The position numbers and the translations under genes were made by a program. A DNA stretch of 64,000 nucleotides, taken from the NCBI GenBank assembly GCA_008802785.1, contig VUYT01000013.1, positions 124,001 through 188,000 of the forward strand. Direction: 5' to 3'. Under the pieces are notes generated by a model. That model searched no databases. It was not told the origin of the DNA and saw nothing but the letters and a program-made list of their open reading frames with translations. Each line of letters begins with the position of its first letter. Within the stretch, counting starts at the first letter, position 1. This document shows positions 24,601 to 34,167 of the stretch, piece by piece. This stretch comes from Symmetrospora coprosmae. Lineage: Eukaryota; Basidiomycota; Cystobasidiomycetes; Symmetrosporaceae.

Positions 24601-26466
24601 CGATAGCTCACTGCTAGTCTATACCGAGGACAATACATTCTATCACTTCCTGCTAACATCGTCAAAGGATGGGCCAACACTACGACTCTGTGGCAGTATT
24701 GGCTTTGAAGGAGTGGTGGGCGATCCAAAGAAGGTCAGGGGTTTGAGCTGGATGGTCCCAAGGTCTCAACAACGTAAGCTTCACCCGGCCAGGTATCAGT
24801 CCGCATGCCTCGGGCCGATTCTCTGACAGCCTTGCATGTGCAGACTTTGGGGACCCCTCGGACGATCTCAATTTCGCCACCGTCATCTTTCTGATCGAGG
24901 GGCGGCTTGTTCTGCTCAGGCCGCGTCGAGTATGCTACCGTGCTTGATCGTACAACTTCGCGAATCGAGCTGACCGAAACGTTGTCAATGCACCAGGCCA
25001 TCAAGGAGGAAGTCAAGTACGACTTGCAGATCCTCGCCGACCGAATCGAGTTCTACTGGACGCATCTGACTGGCATTGGAACGCTAGAGAACTCGCTCTG
25101 GGGCTGGGATGGCGAGCAAATTCGAGTCTGGCTTAATGCCCTGACGATCGACACTACCAAGCAGGCCGAACGGGCTTCGCAAGCTGCACTTGAAACGGTC
25201 GAGGAGAGTCTGGCGGTCGCGATCGACTTCTATCCACTTTGTATGTGTCTGGCCACGTAGGTCGCGCGAGTTGCGCAGCTGACCCGTCTGACTTCATCTC
25301 TAGCTGTTCTTATGGACAAGGGCATCATCGTTGGTGTCGAGCACGAGACCTCTTACCGCCGTTCACTGGATTTCGCCATCTTCCGGCTCATCACTACCGT
25401 GAGATTGGCGCGGGTCCACAAGCGCCGTGCAAGCAAGTTGTTGACTCTGTCTTTCCCACTCAGACCCATCTCTTCATTCACCACGTCCTCCGCTTCCATC
25501 TCAGCCACTTGCAGACCCGGGAAGCGGTCGTCTTCGCATCACATTATCAGCATCTCGTCTACTTTGCTCATTCTCTGGAAATTCTGCTACACGCAGTCTT
25601 GGAAGATGAGGCGGATGCACTGCCTCAATCACCGCAAGCCGCTCTCTCTCGGAGCTTGGGTGGCCTGAGCATATCCACCGGCCCAACAGTGCCAGCAGAC
25701 GCAGTACTGCCGGTGGTCGTGGACTTCCTCGACCACTTTGCTGAAGCACTCCAGGTTGTCGTCAACTGCGCACGCAAGACTGAGATTACCAGATGGGCTT
25801 ATCTGTTCCAATTTGTAGGGAAGCCGAGGGACTTGTTCGAGGTGAGTAGACAATGATAATAGCGGGAGCCAAGGACCTTACTCGAGATAACACGCGGCCT
25901 TGATGTTGCAGAAATGCATGGCCGCCGGCAACCTGAAGATCGCCGCATCGTACCTTCTGGTCCTGCACAATCTCGAGCCTCTCGAGCAGTGCAGTCGCGA
26001 TACAGTCTGTCTCCTTCAAGCAGCCATGGCCAAGGACGATTGGCAGCTGTGCAAAGAGCTCTCGCGCTTCTTATTCTCGCTCGATCACACTGGCGCAATA
26101 CTCCGGGACTGCCTCGATCAGGCCGACGCACTGCCCAACAGTGGCCTCGTCACGAAGCGTCCGCCTGTCCCGCGGAGATCCGCCTCGATGCCCAATGGTG
26201 CGACGGTATTGCCTCCATCGGCGCAGCCGGCACTGTCGCCATCAGCGGCCACGACTGGTCCTGCGCCATTCCAACGGACAGGGAGTACAGCACGGAATCT
26301 GCATTACAGAATGTCATCGAGTAGCGGGCTCGGCCTGGGTGGCTTCATGCCACGCGTAGGGACACCGCCTCATGAGCATTTCCGAAGGAGCTTGAGCGGA
26401 GCAAGCACCCCAGACACCGTCAGGGAGGAAACGAAGGAGCGGGACGATGGTGATGATCCAGAGTGA
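21677..26466 (+). CDS. RIC1: RIC1, subunit of the Ypt6/Rab6 guanine nucleotide exchange factor
   Basis: Exons 21677..21703, 21848..22066, 22216..22341, 22425..22624, 22694..22866, 22932..23035, 23102..23310, 23377..23677, 23736..23802, 23866..23930, 24003..24119, 24188..24436, 24509..24773, 24844..24929, 24997..25240, 25304..25398, 25464..25841, 25912..26466; 1159 residues. The start MYFPTTSAHV and the WD-type N-terminal propeller (LVAAVGGAELAIWSVRPALL) fit RIC1. Highly conserved blocks include DEQFFVIPFAKSAVTSLHTP, VYRGADQPDMSVINPESDVW, NNWPIRYACISADARLIAVA and, in the C-terminal RIC1 domain, THLFIHHVLRFHLSHLQTRE and EITRWAYLFQFVGKPRDLFE. With Rgp1 it activates Ypt6 at the Golgi for endosome-Golgi transport. 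Seventeen introns, most 58-83 nt; two are about 145 nt. Some junctions were fixed only by conserved protein blocks. The last 90 residues are Ser/Pro-rich and species-specific. Confidence 0.92.
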
Positions 26467-26710
26467 TCTCTGTAGATTACCCTTTCAGTGACCGCTGCCG
26501 TATGCGACCCGTGCGATCGTGCAGTAGAAGCATGGCCAGCTCTGCAAGTACTGTGCGGTTGCACGTATATTGCGGAGGAGCAGACCACTTTAAGAAGCAG
26601 GAAGTATGACTGTAATGACAGGACTGCAACCGGGCGCCTGCAAAAGCCGAGCTAGATCACGCAGTGACGGAACCGAGAAGGGTAGAATCGGGAGCGAACG
26701 AGGTAGCCGC

Positions 26711-27873
26711 TTAGAACTTGCAGTTGGCGTTCTTGACGTTGCTCGTGAGCTTCTTGGGCTCCTTGCCGTTGTTGTTGCCTGTAAGAGCCATTGGCGATCT
26801 TAATCAGCCACGAAGCAACGTCTGAAGGCCTATCATGGTCCGCCTACCTTGGAAGGTGTCGCAGATGCTCTTCACGCCCGAAGTAGAGATGGTAGACATG
26901 TCGATGTTGGCAACATCGCCGTAGTTGGAGTTGATACCTGCAAGGAGCTTCACGTTGGTAGCGGTGATGTTCTGTTCCGCGCGGCCGTGGCACGAGGGAG
27001 TGAGAACGGTCAGACGTCTAACGAACGCAGCGATGAGCGCACTTCGAGCGGGCAGAAACATTCACCCTCAGGGTGACAGTCCGCTTGCCGCCGTTGCCGG
27101 AGCAGTTGCCACAGCCTCGGTAGAGCTTGCCAGCGTCCTTGACGCTGCGAGACCAACAGACGTTAGCTCAATCCGTGCGAGGCCATTTGAAAGCGTGTCG
27201 ACTTTCCAGTAGCCGTTGACAACCAGGTTTCCAAAGCCGTTGAACTGGAGAACCTTGTCGTCGGCAGACTTGGCACCTCCGCCCGAGACTGTGCTGGTGC
27301 CCGATTTTTGCTTGAAGGTGATGGCGTCCTCGCAGACATCCTCGAACCTGTTCGATGCCGAAAGTGTGCCAGACTGGGTGTCAACCTGGGGCCAAACGAG
27401 AAGAAGCGGGAGCAAGCTTGGATTCACCAGACGTGGTCAACGGTGCATGTGCCGAGGCAGTGGATGCCCTCGGCTGAATCGTGGGAGGAACAGCAGCATC
27501 AGCTAATGCTCAACGACATCTGTACACTGGCATGAGTAGTTGGCTCACACTGCGCCTTGCCGATGATGACGTTCTTAATGGTAGCTCCCTCCTCGAGAAG
27601 GAAGACGGCGTCCTTGTCGCCGCCCTCGCTCTGGCCATTGCAGCCGCCCTTAGTCTCGTATCGAACGTTCTTGCCGTCAAAGGTCTGGCCCTTCTTGACG
27701 GTGATGGGCGAGCTGATGGTGGTCGACTTGGACGGGCTGGGCCAGGTGCACGAGCTGGCGGCGCGCTCCTCGAGAGCACGAGCCTGGTGAGCAGGCTTGA
27801 CCTCCATGCGGGCAGAGACGGCGCTCAGGCTGGCGACGACAGCGGCGATAGTTGCGATGGTGATCTTGACCAT
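26711..27873 (-). CDS. Secreted pectate lyase, polysaccharide lyase family 3
   Basis: Exons complement(26711..26778, 26848..26971, 27066..27137, 27203..27347, 27428..27473, 27549..27873); 259 residues. The start has a signal peptide (MVKITIATIAAVVASLSAVSA). The PL3 parallel beta-helix core is clear: KGQTFDGKNVRYETKGG, FLLEEGATIKNVIIGKA, GIHCLGTCTVDHVWFEDVCE, DAITFKQKSGTSTVSGGGA, GKLYRGCGNCSGNGG and ISTSGVKSICDTFQGNN. PL3 enzymes cleave de-esterified pectin by beta-elimination with calcium. A role in plant cell wall degradation outside the cell is expected. Length matches fungal PL3. The donor of intron 27138-27202 is GTCGAC, which is unusual; that junction was set by the spacing of the NGYW-KDAGKLYRGCG block. 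The gene sits next to two other secreted-protein genes. Confidence 0.9.
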
Positions 27874-28512
27874 TTTGAGAGTTTAGTGAAGATGCGTGAA
27901 GGAAGGTGGGTGCTTCAGATAGAGTGGGAGCTGGGAAGGTGAGAATGTGAAGAGGTGAGAGTAGCTTGATGAAAGAGTAGAAGAAAGGAAAGCAGAGAGA
28001 GCGAAGGCTAGTCCACCCTTATGTAGGTCCAGATCGGGAGAAGCAATCCATCCGAGGACCGCAGCTTGCCGTGTCCGAGGCTGTCGTCAGGTCGACCATG
28101 CCGCCCGCGAGAGGGTCTTCCCCTTCGAGGCCGACCAATGCTGCATGTGTCAGTGTTCCTCGCGTGACTGCGCCCGCTTCGTGCTCGTCTTTGTCGCCGT
28201 GAACGATGGTCTCGACGGGAGGGATCCGACCGGGCGCGCATCGCGACTTCTCCTTTAGCCCGGATTCCGGTCGCAAGTCTCCCGTTCCCTCACAACCTTA
28301 TCACTCGCGCATGTGCAGCTCCCACTCGTCTCGTCGATGGCCTATGGTGCTACTCTCGCCGTGAAGCTGCATTACTGTGTGTGTCTATGAGCGAGTGTGA
28401 GAGCTACAAGTCTACCGAAACCATACCCCCTAAATCGACGCCACAGCCCCGCAGCCAAACATGGCACACACAGAGGGAGAAACCTGAAACCCCGAGCATT
28501 CGTCCGCCTCCT
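27874..28512. promoter_or_regulatory. Promoter region of pectate lyase gene
   Basis: 639 bp upstream of the pectate lyase start on the minus strand and downstream of the GPI-type gene. The first 130 bp before the ATG are purine-rich on the + strand, i.e. a CT-rich leader on the coding strand, as in many fungal promoters. No gene or clear repeat seen. It could hold sites for pectin- or carbon-source control, but I cannot name any. Confidence 0.5.
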
Positions 28513-29293
28513 TCAGATGGCCAGCATCGCAAGGAGAGAGAGTGTTACGGCCGCGAGTGCAAAGCTGGCTTGCGTGGGAAGGCCCGAAGCGGAGTTGGTC
28601 GTGGCGGCGTTTCCACTGACACAAATACGAGGCAGGCATCAGCATGGTCGGAAGCTCCGAGGAAGTATTGTTACTCGGAGACTCACCCAATGCCCGCGGT
28701 GTGGGCCGGCAGCGTCGCGTTCGGGTTGCTGATGGCCACGGTGGACGTAGCGTTTGAGCCCGAGCCCGGGATGCCCTGGACAACACCGCCGTAGCTGTCG
28801 TGCAAGCAGGAGGAGTCGGTCCCATTCGCAACCCAAACTCCGGCCGAGTAGTTGATGGTGCCTTTCGAGTCGCGTACACGAAGGGCAACGTTCCTCCGTG
28901 CGGGGATGTCGACGGTCCTATAGTTTGGGAGACAGTGGAGAGATCATCAGAGTTGCACAGCGCGGACGATAAGGCAGGTTGACAGCAGGCTCACCAGGTC
29001 AGGTTATAGCCTTGCTGCAAGCCAAAGGCCCGCTGGACGGTACCGTTCTTCTGGTCAATGATGGAAACGTTGAATGGCGCGAATTTGCCTTCCCTGTATG
29101 TGCAGCGCGATGTACGGTCGCATCAGTAGTGTCCGGCACCGAGCACATTACAAAAAATGGTAGCTCACCATGACAAGAAGGCGTTCTGGCACTGCGCAAG
29201 CTTGGGTGTGTTGATCTCGAGAGCTCTGCTGCTCGAGATGGCAAGAAGAAGTGTCGCGAGATAGAGAGCAAAGACGCGTGCTGAGGAGAGCAT
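28513..29293 (-). CDS. Secreted, probably GPI-anchored protein of a basidiomycete surface family
   Basis: Exons complement(28513..28615, 28687..28917, 28995..29093, 29169..29293); 185 residues. A signal peptide (about 1-25, ALYLATLLLAISSSRA) is followed by EINTPKLAQCQNAFLSWEGK and FAPFNVSIIDQKNGTV. Then come YNLTWTVDIPARRNVALRV and an NYSAGVWVANGTDSSCL block with two Cys. This resembles small Ser/Thr-rich surface proteins common in basidiomycetes (pattern: Cys, W-G, proline-tyrosine, T-W-V-D, S-S-C). The C-terminus has a small-residue site after NAATTNSAS and a hydrophobic tail ending LSLLAMLAI, as in GPI signals. Several NxT/S sites suggest glycosylation. Function is unknown. All three introns split TG|G or GG|T codons at comparable Trp/Gly positions. 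Confidence 0.75.
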
Positions 29294-30494
29294 AGTGAAA
29301 GTCTGAAGAGCTGGAATGTGAGACAAGGTGGGATGACTGTGTACGAGGACCTGCTCGTGTGTGTGTCAGAGCGGGGAGCTATGCGCGTAAAAAGTGGAGA
29401 CTGTAAGAAATGGTGACAGGAGTAGGAGCGGAGGAGAAAGGAGACGTTCGGATGACAAGAGCAGGATGCCCGTGCCAGTAGACCTCGAGACAGGCGATAA
29501 AGACTGTGTCAGTGGGTGGGAAAGAGCTGCACTCTACGCGTCTGTCATCTGGCATGCCTGACGCGATCGGGGACGCGTCGGCCAAGCTCTTCAATGACCT
29601 GGACAGCGATTCGGAGGAGGCACCGAGACGGTACCAGCTCACAGCTCGCCTCTGCTCATCTGCCAGCATCGTCCCTGCATAGCATCGAAGCTCGCGCGAC
29701 ATTCACATAGCCTGCCTTCGCATGCGATTGCGAGGGCTTTGCTCGCGCCAGGCTGCGGTATCGCGGCACTGGCAGGACAAGGCAATGCATCGAGCGACCA
29801 GTATCACTGCCGGAGTACACGCCATCTTGTACCCATATCAGCTTCGCTCCATGTCCTGACTTGCGAGGGTGACCCCAATGGCTGTCTTCCAACAATGCGA
29901 TCCAGGCGGAAGGATCCGTGCTTCTAGCCGGCGGACGCCTCTTGATCTTCATACGCCTATGTGGGACAGCACGACGTATCAGCGGCATAGAGCATGCAGT
30001 CACTGCATCGCGACATCGACATCACGAACAGGCTGTCGCTTCCATTCTTCTCTCTCGTCAGCCGGACCTGTCTTTCATGCCCGTCCAAGCGGGCTACAGC
30101 CAGTGGACGGACGGCCATCCGACCGCAAGCCTGCCAGCGCGACTTCGGCGAGATGAACAGAGACTACTGCCTGCGCACTGACCCTGCTGCAGTCGGCTGC
30201 TACAACATCGCGAAAGGCTCGAACCGGTCCGCCTTCTCTCTCCATCAGCTATCACGTGCTTTTGAGGGGCGACGAGGGTCCGTGCGCGTCACCGCAGGGG
30301 CGCACGGGCGCGCTGCCCATGTTTGGTGACTTCGACTTCTCCCATGGTCGTGCACCGCAACCTACCTTTCCGTCACCTCTCCCTACCTTTCGTACACTCT
30401 CACTTTCACTCACACGCACTCGCACAAGACTGAATCTGCACGCACACGCAGTCCCACACTCTCTTTTCTGACCCTCTGATCCGACCAAAGCAAG
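29294..30494. other. 1.2-kb intergenic region between divergent secreted-protein genes
   Basis: The region lies between the start of the GPI-type gene (-) and the RlpA-like gene (+), so it should carry both promoters. The 120 bp before 30495 is CT/CA-rich. A short frame from the ATG at 29554 has coding-like composition but I could not extend it into a convincing gene. Frames on the minus strand at 29379-30003 show no family resemblance. Confidence 0.45.
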
Positions 30495-32174
30495 ATGCAC
30501 TTCGCAACCACCGCCGCCCTGACCTTCGGACTTCTCGCCGCCTCTGTGCAGGCCGCCAGCCACGGCAAACCAGGCCAGCGACACCAGGCTCTCGTCAAGA
30601 AGGACACTACCCTCGTCAAGCGTGATTATTCGTGCGCAGCTGGTCTGGCTGCGCCTATAGAAGAGAGGTCCGTGCTGACGCCGCTGGCCCATCGTCTCCT
30701 ATCCTGCCGGATCCGACCATAGCGGCATTGCGACCTTCTACGTACGTCAGAAGACATATACAGCCGCTGCGTACATCCACTTATTTTACCTCCTTCCTTG
30801 TGCAGAATGCCGAGACGTGAGGCGCCTGTCTCTAAATCCCGGCGGCCAGTGACGAATGAACCGAGCGACTGACAACAGGACATCATTATAGCGGCCAGCA
30901 AGGTGCCTGCGGAGGCTTCATCAAGAGTGAGCCGCGTCTACATATCATGTGGAAGCTCGGAATCCCCGCTGACAGTCCGTCTTCACAGACACGGATTGGT
31001 CTGTTGCCATCAAGGTGAGCTGGCAAGCCCAATTGAAGCTCAACAGGCACAGCTGAACGCTGCAATCACAGGGCGACATGTACGGAGACTACGGCAAGAA
31101 GGTGAGACAGTAGGACACTTCCGCAATGTGCAGGGAGTTCCGCGCTGACCCCGATCGCCCTCCACAGTCGTATTGGTGTGGGAAGCGCCTCGTCATCACC
31201 GCGAATGGCAAGACAACTACTGCAGTCGTGGCTGATGCGTGCCCTGAATTTTGGTCTTTCCCGGCTTCTTTCTACGTTGTTGTATATCTGCTAACCTTCA
31301 CCTGTCTACTCGACCACAGGCCAGGGCAGCGGAGGCCTCGACATGACCCCCTCCCTCTTTTCGTTCTTCATTTCGCAAGACGCTGGTGTCGGTAAGTCTA
31401 AAGGAAGCTACATCGCAAGCTCTCCTACTAAAGACCGTTGCTTTCAGTCCCTATCACCTGGCACGAGGAGGGCGCTGGCGCCCCGGCCCCCGCTCCAGAG
31501 CCAAGCTCGAGCAAGTGGACCCCTCCTCCCGCACCCGCATGGACGCCTGAGCCGACGCCAGAGTGGACCCCCGAATGGACGCCTCCGGCGCCCGCCTGGA
31601 CTCCTGAGTGGACTCCCTCAAGCTCCGCGTGGACTCCCGAGTGGACGCCCAGCTCGAGCTCCAGCTCATGGACGCCCGAATGGACCCCAAAGGCCTCGTC
31701 GAGCTCGTCCTGGTCATCGTCCTCCAGCAGCTCCCGCCGCTCGTCCTCTAGTTCTAGCTCGAGCGCATCGGCCACTTCGTCTGCTTCTGCTGCCGCCAGA
31801 AATGCCACCGTCACATCCAGTGCAGGTCTCGTCAATGGTACTGCTACCCTCGCCAACTCGACCCTCGCTTCTGTCAATGCCACCGGATCGGCTGCTCGCG
31901 GCGGTCTAAACGCTACGTCGACGCTCGATCTCGAGTCGGCTCAGGCTTCGAACGGCACGGCCTCGACCGGATCACGGTCAAACGGCACCTCGAGCAAGGC
32001 AGGAGCCGCAGCGGCAGGCGGCGAGGGAGGCAATCTCGGAAGGACGGCCCAGCTGATTCTGGATCTCGTGAGCTAGTCCAAATGGCAAGATTCACCATGA
32101 CAATGCTGACTATCTGAGACCGCTCATCGCAGGCCGGGCTGGCATACGCGGCAGGCGAGCATGCGTCGAAGTAG
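30495..32174 (+). CDS. Secreted RlpA/expansin-like double-psi beta-barrel protein with Trp-Thr-Pro repeat linker
   Basis: Exons 30495..30667, 30806..30816, 30879..30926, 30989..31014, 31072..31101, 31168..31253, 31330..31391, 31448..32067, 32133..32174; 365 residues. A signal peptide (about 1-21) is followed by a short propeptide with KR/KK sites. The DPBB domain (about 58-160) has HHYSGQQGACGGF, NTDWSVAIKGDMYGDYGKK, YWCGKRLVITANGKTTTAVV, ADACPE and GGLDMTPSLFSFF, then GVVPITWHEEGAG. This fits the barwin/expansin-like wall-loosening or wall-binding proteins. A Trp-Thr-Pro repeat linker, a Ser-rich stretch and NxT/S sites follow, ending AGLAYAAGEHASK. The 11-nt exon is needed to enter HHYSGQQG in frame. 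The 31253/31330 junction is uncertain (GTCTTT donor); an upstream AG at 31319 breaks the frame. Confidence 0.75.
31515..31689 (+). repeat. Trp-Thr-Pro coding repeats in linker
   Basis: Degenerate repeats coding for units such as WTPEWTP, APAWTPEP and SSAWTPEWTP, all in the frame of the DPBB protein. About nine Trp-Thr-Pro triplets occur in under 60 residues. Imperfect DNA repetition suggests expansion by unequal exchange or slippage. Confidence 0.85.
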
Positions 32175-32820
32175 GCGCTTCTCAGGCTCGCCATTCCAAG
32201 CCGGATACCCTAGTCGTCAATCCCAAGCAGTAGCACAGTCTCTTCTCCCAACGTCTTTCCGCACACCATCTGCTTCTTCTCCCCGAGTGGCTCCGACCAG
32301 CTGCTTGGATGCTAGTCATTCCTTCTGTGCCATTCTACCCTCCCCAGCGAGCTTCGTTGAAATGCAGTAGCATCGAGCTTCCCTCTGTCCCGCCTTGCTT
32401 CAGACGTCCGGGCCACCTTTGGAGAACCGCGGCTCTCGAGAGCAGACGTGAGATGATCCAGCTATTAGCTATCTAATAATCACAACGAGGAGAGACGGAA
32501 AGAGAAGAGTAAACGACCGGTCATCGGCCATAGTTAAAGGTGAGCACGAGTGCACAGAGTAGGCTCAGGATGAGAGACAGTACGGCACACGCCGGTGCAC
32601 CCGCCTCCACGGCTTGAGGTCCCTGACCTGCGCCTTTACAGCTTCCAAGCCTCCATGTCGCGTTCCTTTGCAGAAGCTCTCAGGCAGTCCTGAAGCAACA
32701 CAACAGGCCGAATATCGACTGGCCCTAAAAGCCCTCCCGCTGCCTGTCCTGGCTGGGCGTCCATCGTTACTCTCTTTGTCGATGTCTCGGAGGCTAATAT
32801 GGTCGCTGTATCCATCGTAG
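32175..32820. other. Intergenic region between DPBB gene and its partial copy
   Basis: About 645 bp with no recognised gene. It should contain the 3' UTR of the DPBB gene. I compared it by eye with the upstream exons of that gene (exons 1-6) and saw no match, so the duplication appears to start only at 32821. Confidence 0.45.
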
Positions 32821-33105
32821 GCCAGGGAAGTGGCGGCCTCGACGCGACGCCCTCCCTCTTTTCGTTCTTCATCTCGCAAGACGCCGGCGTCGGTAAGTTC
32901 AGTGGTGGGCGCTTTGCGGATTTGCCTGTTTCACAGAGCTGAGAGGTTTCTGTTTCCAGTCCCTATCACCTGGCACGAGCAGGGCGCTGGCGGCCCGAAC
33001 CCCGTTCGTGAGACTAGCTCAGGCAAGTGGACGGCTCCTCCCGCGCCCGCATGATCGCCTGAGATGGCCCCAGACCGGAGCCCTCCTGCGCCCGCCTGGG
33101 CTCGC
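32821..33105 (+). pseudogene. Partial duplicate of the DPBB/expansin-like gene (exon 7, intron, start of exon 8)
   Basis: The segment repeats the parent gene from 31320 onward. An exon-like part at 32821-32892 codes GLDATPSLFSFFISQDAGV, a GTAAGT donor and intron lie at 32893-32959, and a second exon from 32960 codes VPITWHEQGAGG and then SSGKWTAPPAPA. The frame stops at 33052-33054, where the parent has a Trp codon (first WTP unit of the linker); weaker similarity runs on to about 33105. There is no start codon, signal peptide or first half of the domain, so it cannot make the same protein alone. Divergence is modest and splice sites are kept, so the copy is fairly recent or is still used as an alternative 3' exon of the upstream gene. 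Confidence 0.8.
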
Positions 33106-33285
33106 GTGAGGAACAGCTTCGGTCTCCACGGACAATGCACCGAGTGCTGTACCTCTGTAGGATGGGCAGGTATGGAAGGGGCGTCAGAGTTGACAGGCCA
33201 GTGTGGGCAGCGAGTCCAGCTTCGCGACGCGCTTGAAGACCGACTCACAGTAGCACGACAACCCTGAAGCTCTTTCCTCTGCGTC

Positions 33286-34167
33286 CTAGTGCACGCCGGA
33301 TCTCCACAGCTCGAGCTTCCACCTCCAGTCCCGGTAGACAGCCCTCAAGGCGGGCTTGAGATGGCTCGACAGCCCTCTCAACCACTGTCCTTGGAAGCGT
33401 TGAAAGTGCTCGCCTCTCGAATCGACCCAGTGCCGGAGGAATTCTTCCATCACGCGCGGATCTTCCGATTTTGCTCGGCCTTTCGAAGCGGGTGTCGCTG
33501 TGGACGGCGCCGGCGCAACGGAACTTGCCGCAGCAAGAGAAGTGTAGTGTGCCCTCTGCTCTGCCTGCGACTTTATCTCTGCAAAAGCAGAATTCGAGCG
33601 GTACCAGTACTCGTGGGCGACCCTGTCGAGCCTGCGCTGCTGCAGGCGCCACTCGAGGTCCTCTGCCTCGAAGCGTCGGCGCAGTTTCTCGAGCCGCTCG
33701 AGTGCGCGAGCCTTGCCGCGGCGGTCACCGACGTGCCGCAGCTGTCCGCCGCTGCCGCTGCTCGTGCTGGTGGAGAAGGCGGGCGAGTCCGAGCTCGCGG
33801 TGAACTCGTCGAGCGAGTACGGGTGCAGCTTGCGCGCGGACGACGAAGGGGACGACTCGACGAAGCGCGGGTGGTAGTACACTGGTCGCAGGTTGGTCAT
33901 TGCGTCTGGCGGGCCGACGAGGTCGTGCCCTGACCCGAGCAGGTGCGCCAACACGCGGTTTCGTCGCGGGCTTGCGGTGCGCATGTCGGACGCAGCGGGC
34001 CGAACGGGCGAGCTAGGCCCTGCTTCTATGCTTGCTGCGAGATCCTGAGCTGGCGACGGGGTCGATGTAGTCGATGCTGCTGCTGCTACTGCTCTGGCTG
34101 CTGCATGCTGGTGCAGGAAGCGCGGTCGCTGCAGAAGCTGTCTGCTTCCAGTGATACGGCCGGGCAT
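33286..34167 (-). CDS. COA8: COA8 (APOPT1) family mitochondrial cytochrome c oxidase assembly factor
   Basis: Single exon, 293 residues, ATG at 34167. The N-terminus is rich in Arg, Ala and Ser and free of acids (MPGRITGSRQLLQRPRFL), fitting a mitochondrial targeting peptide. The family signature HDLVGPPDAMTNLRPVYY lies near residues 80-97, followed by a Ser-rich insertion and the helical C-terminal block: RRFEAEDLEWRLQQRRLD, VAHEYWYRSNSAFAE and EEFLRHWVDSRGEHFQRF, ending near LKPALRAVYRDW. COA8 protects and assists complex IV assembly in the matrix. The protein is longer than animal COA8 because of low-complexity inserts. It is one of very few intronless genes here. Confidence 0.85.
   Translation of the reverse strand: MPGRITGSRQLLQRPRFLHQHAAARAVAAAASTTSTPSPAQDLAASIEAGPSSPVRPAASDMRTASPRRNRVLAHLLGSGHDLVGPPDAMTNLRPVYYHPRFVESSPSSSARKLHPYSLDEFTASSDSPAFSTSTSSGSGGQLRHVGDRRGKARALERLEKLRRRFEAEDLEWRLQQRRLDRVAHEYWYRSNSAFAEIKSQAEQRAHYTSLAAASSVAPAPSTATPASKGRAKSEDPRVMEEFLRHWVDSRGEHFQRFQGQWLRGLSSHLKPALRAVYRDWRWKLELWRSGVH

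Noticed and set aside
29379-30003. Two overlapping minus-strand frames of 107 and 115 codons
   Set aside because: Compositionally biased, no domain, no splice arrangement that links them to a start and conserved sequence.
26711-33105. Reading the secreted-protein group as a biosynthetic gene cluster
   Set aside because: No synthase, tailoring enzyme, transporter or cluster regulator is present; it is only a neighbourhood of secreted proteins.
33289-33933. 214-codon + strand frame at the COA8 locus
   Set aside because: Antisense to COA8, which has clear family blocks on the minus strand.
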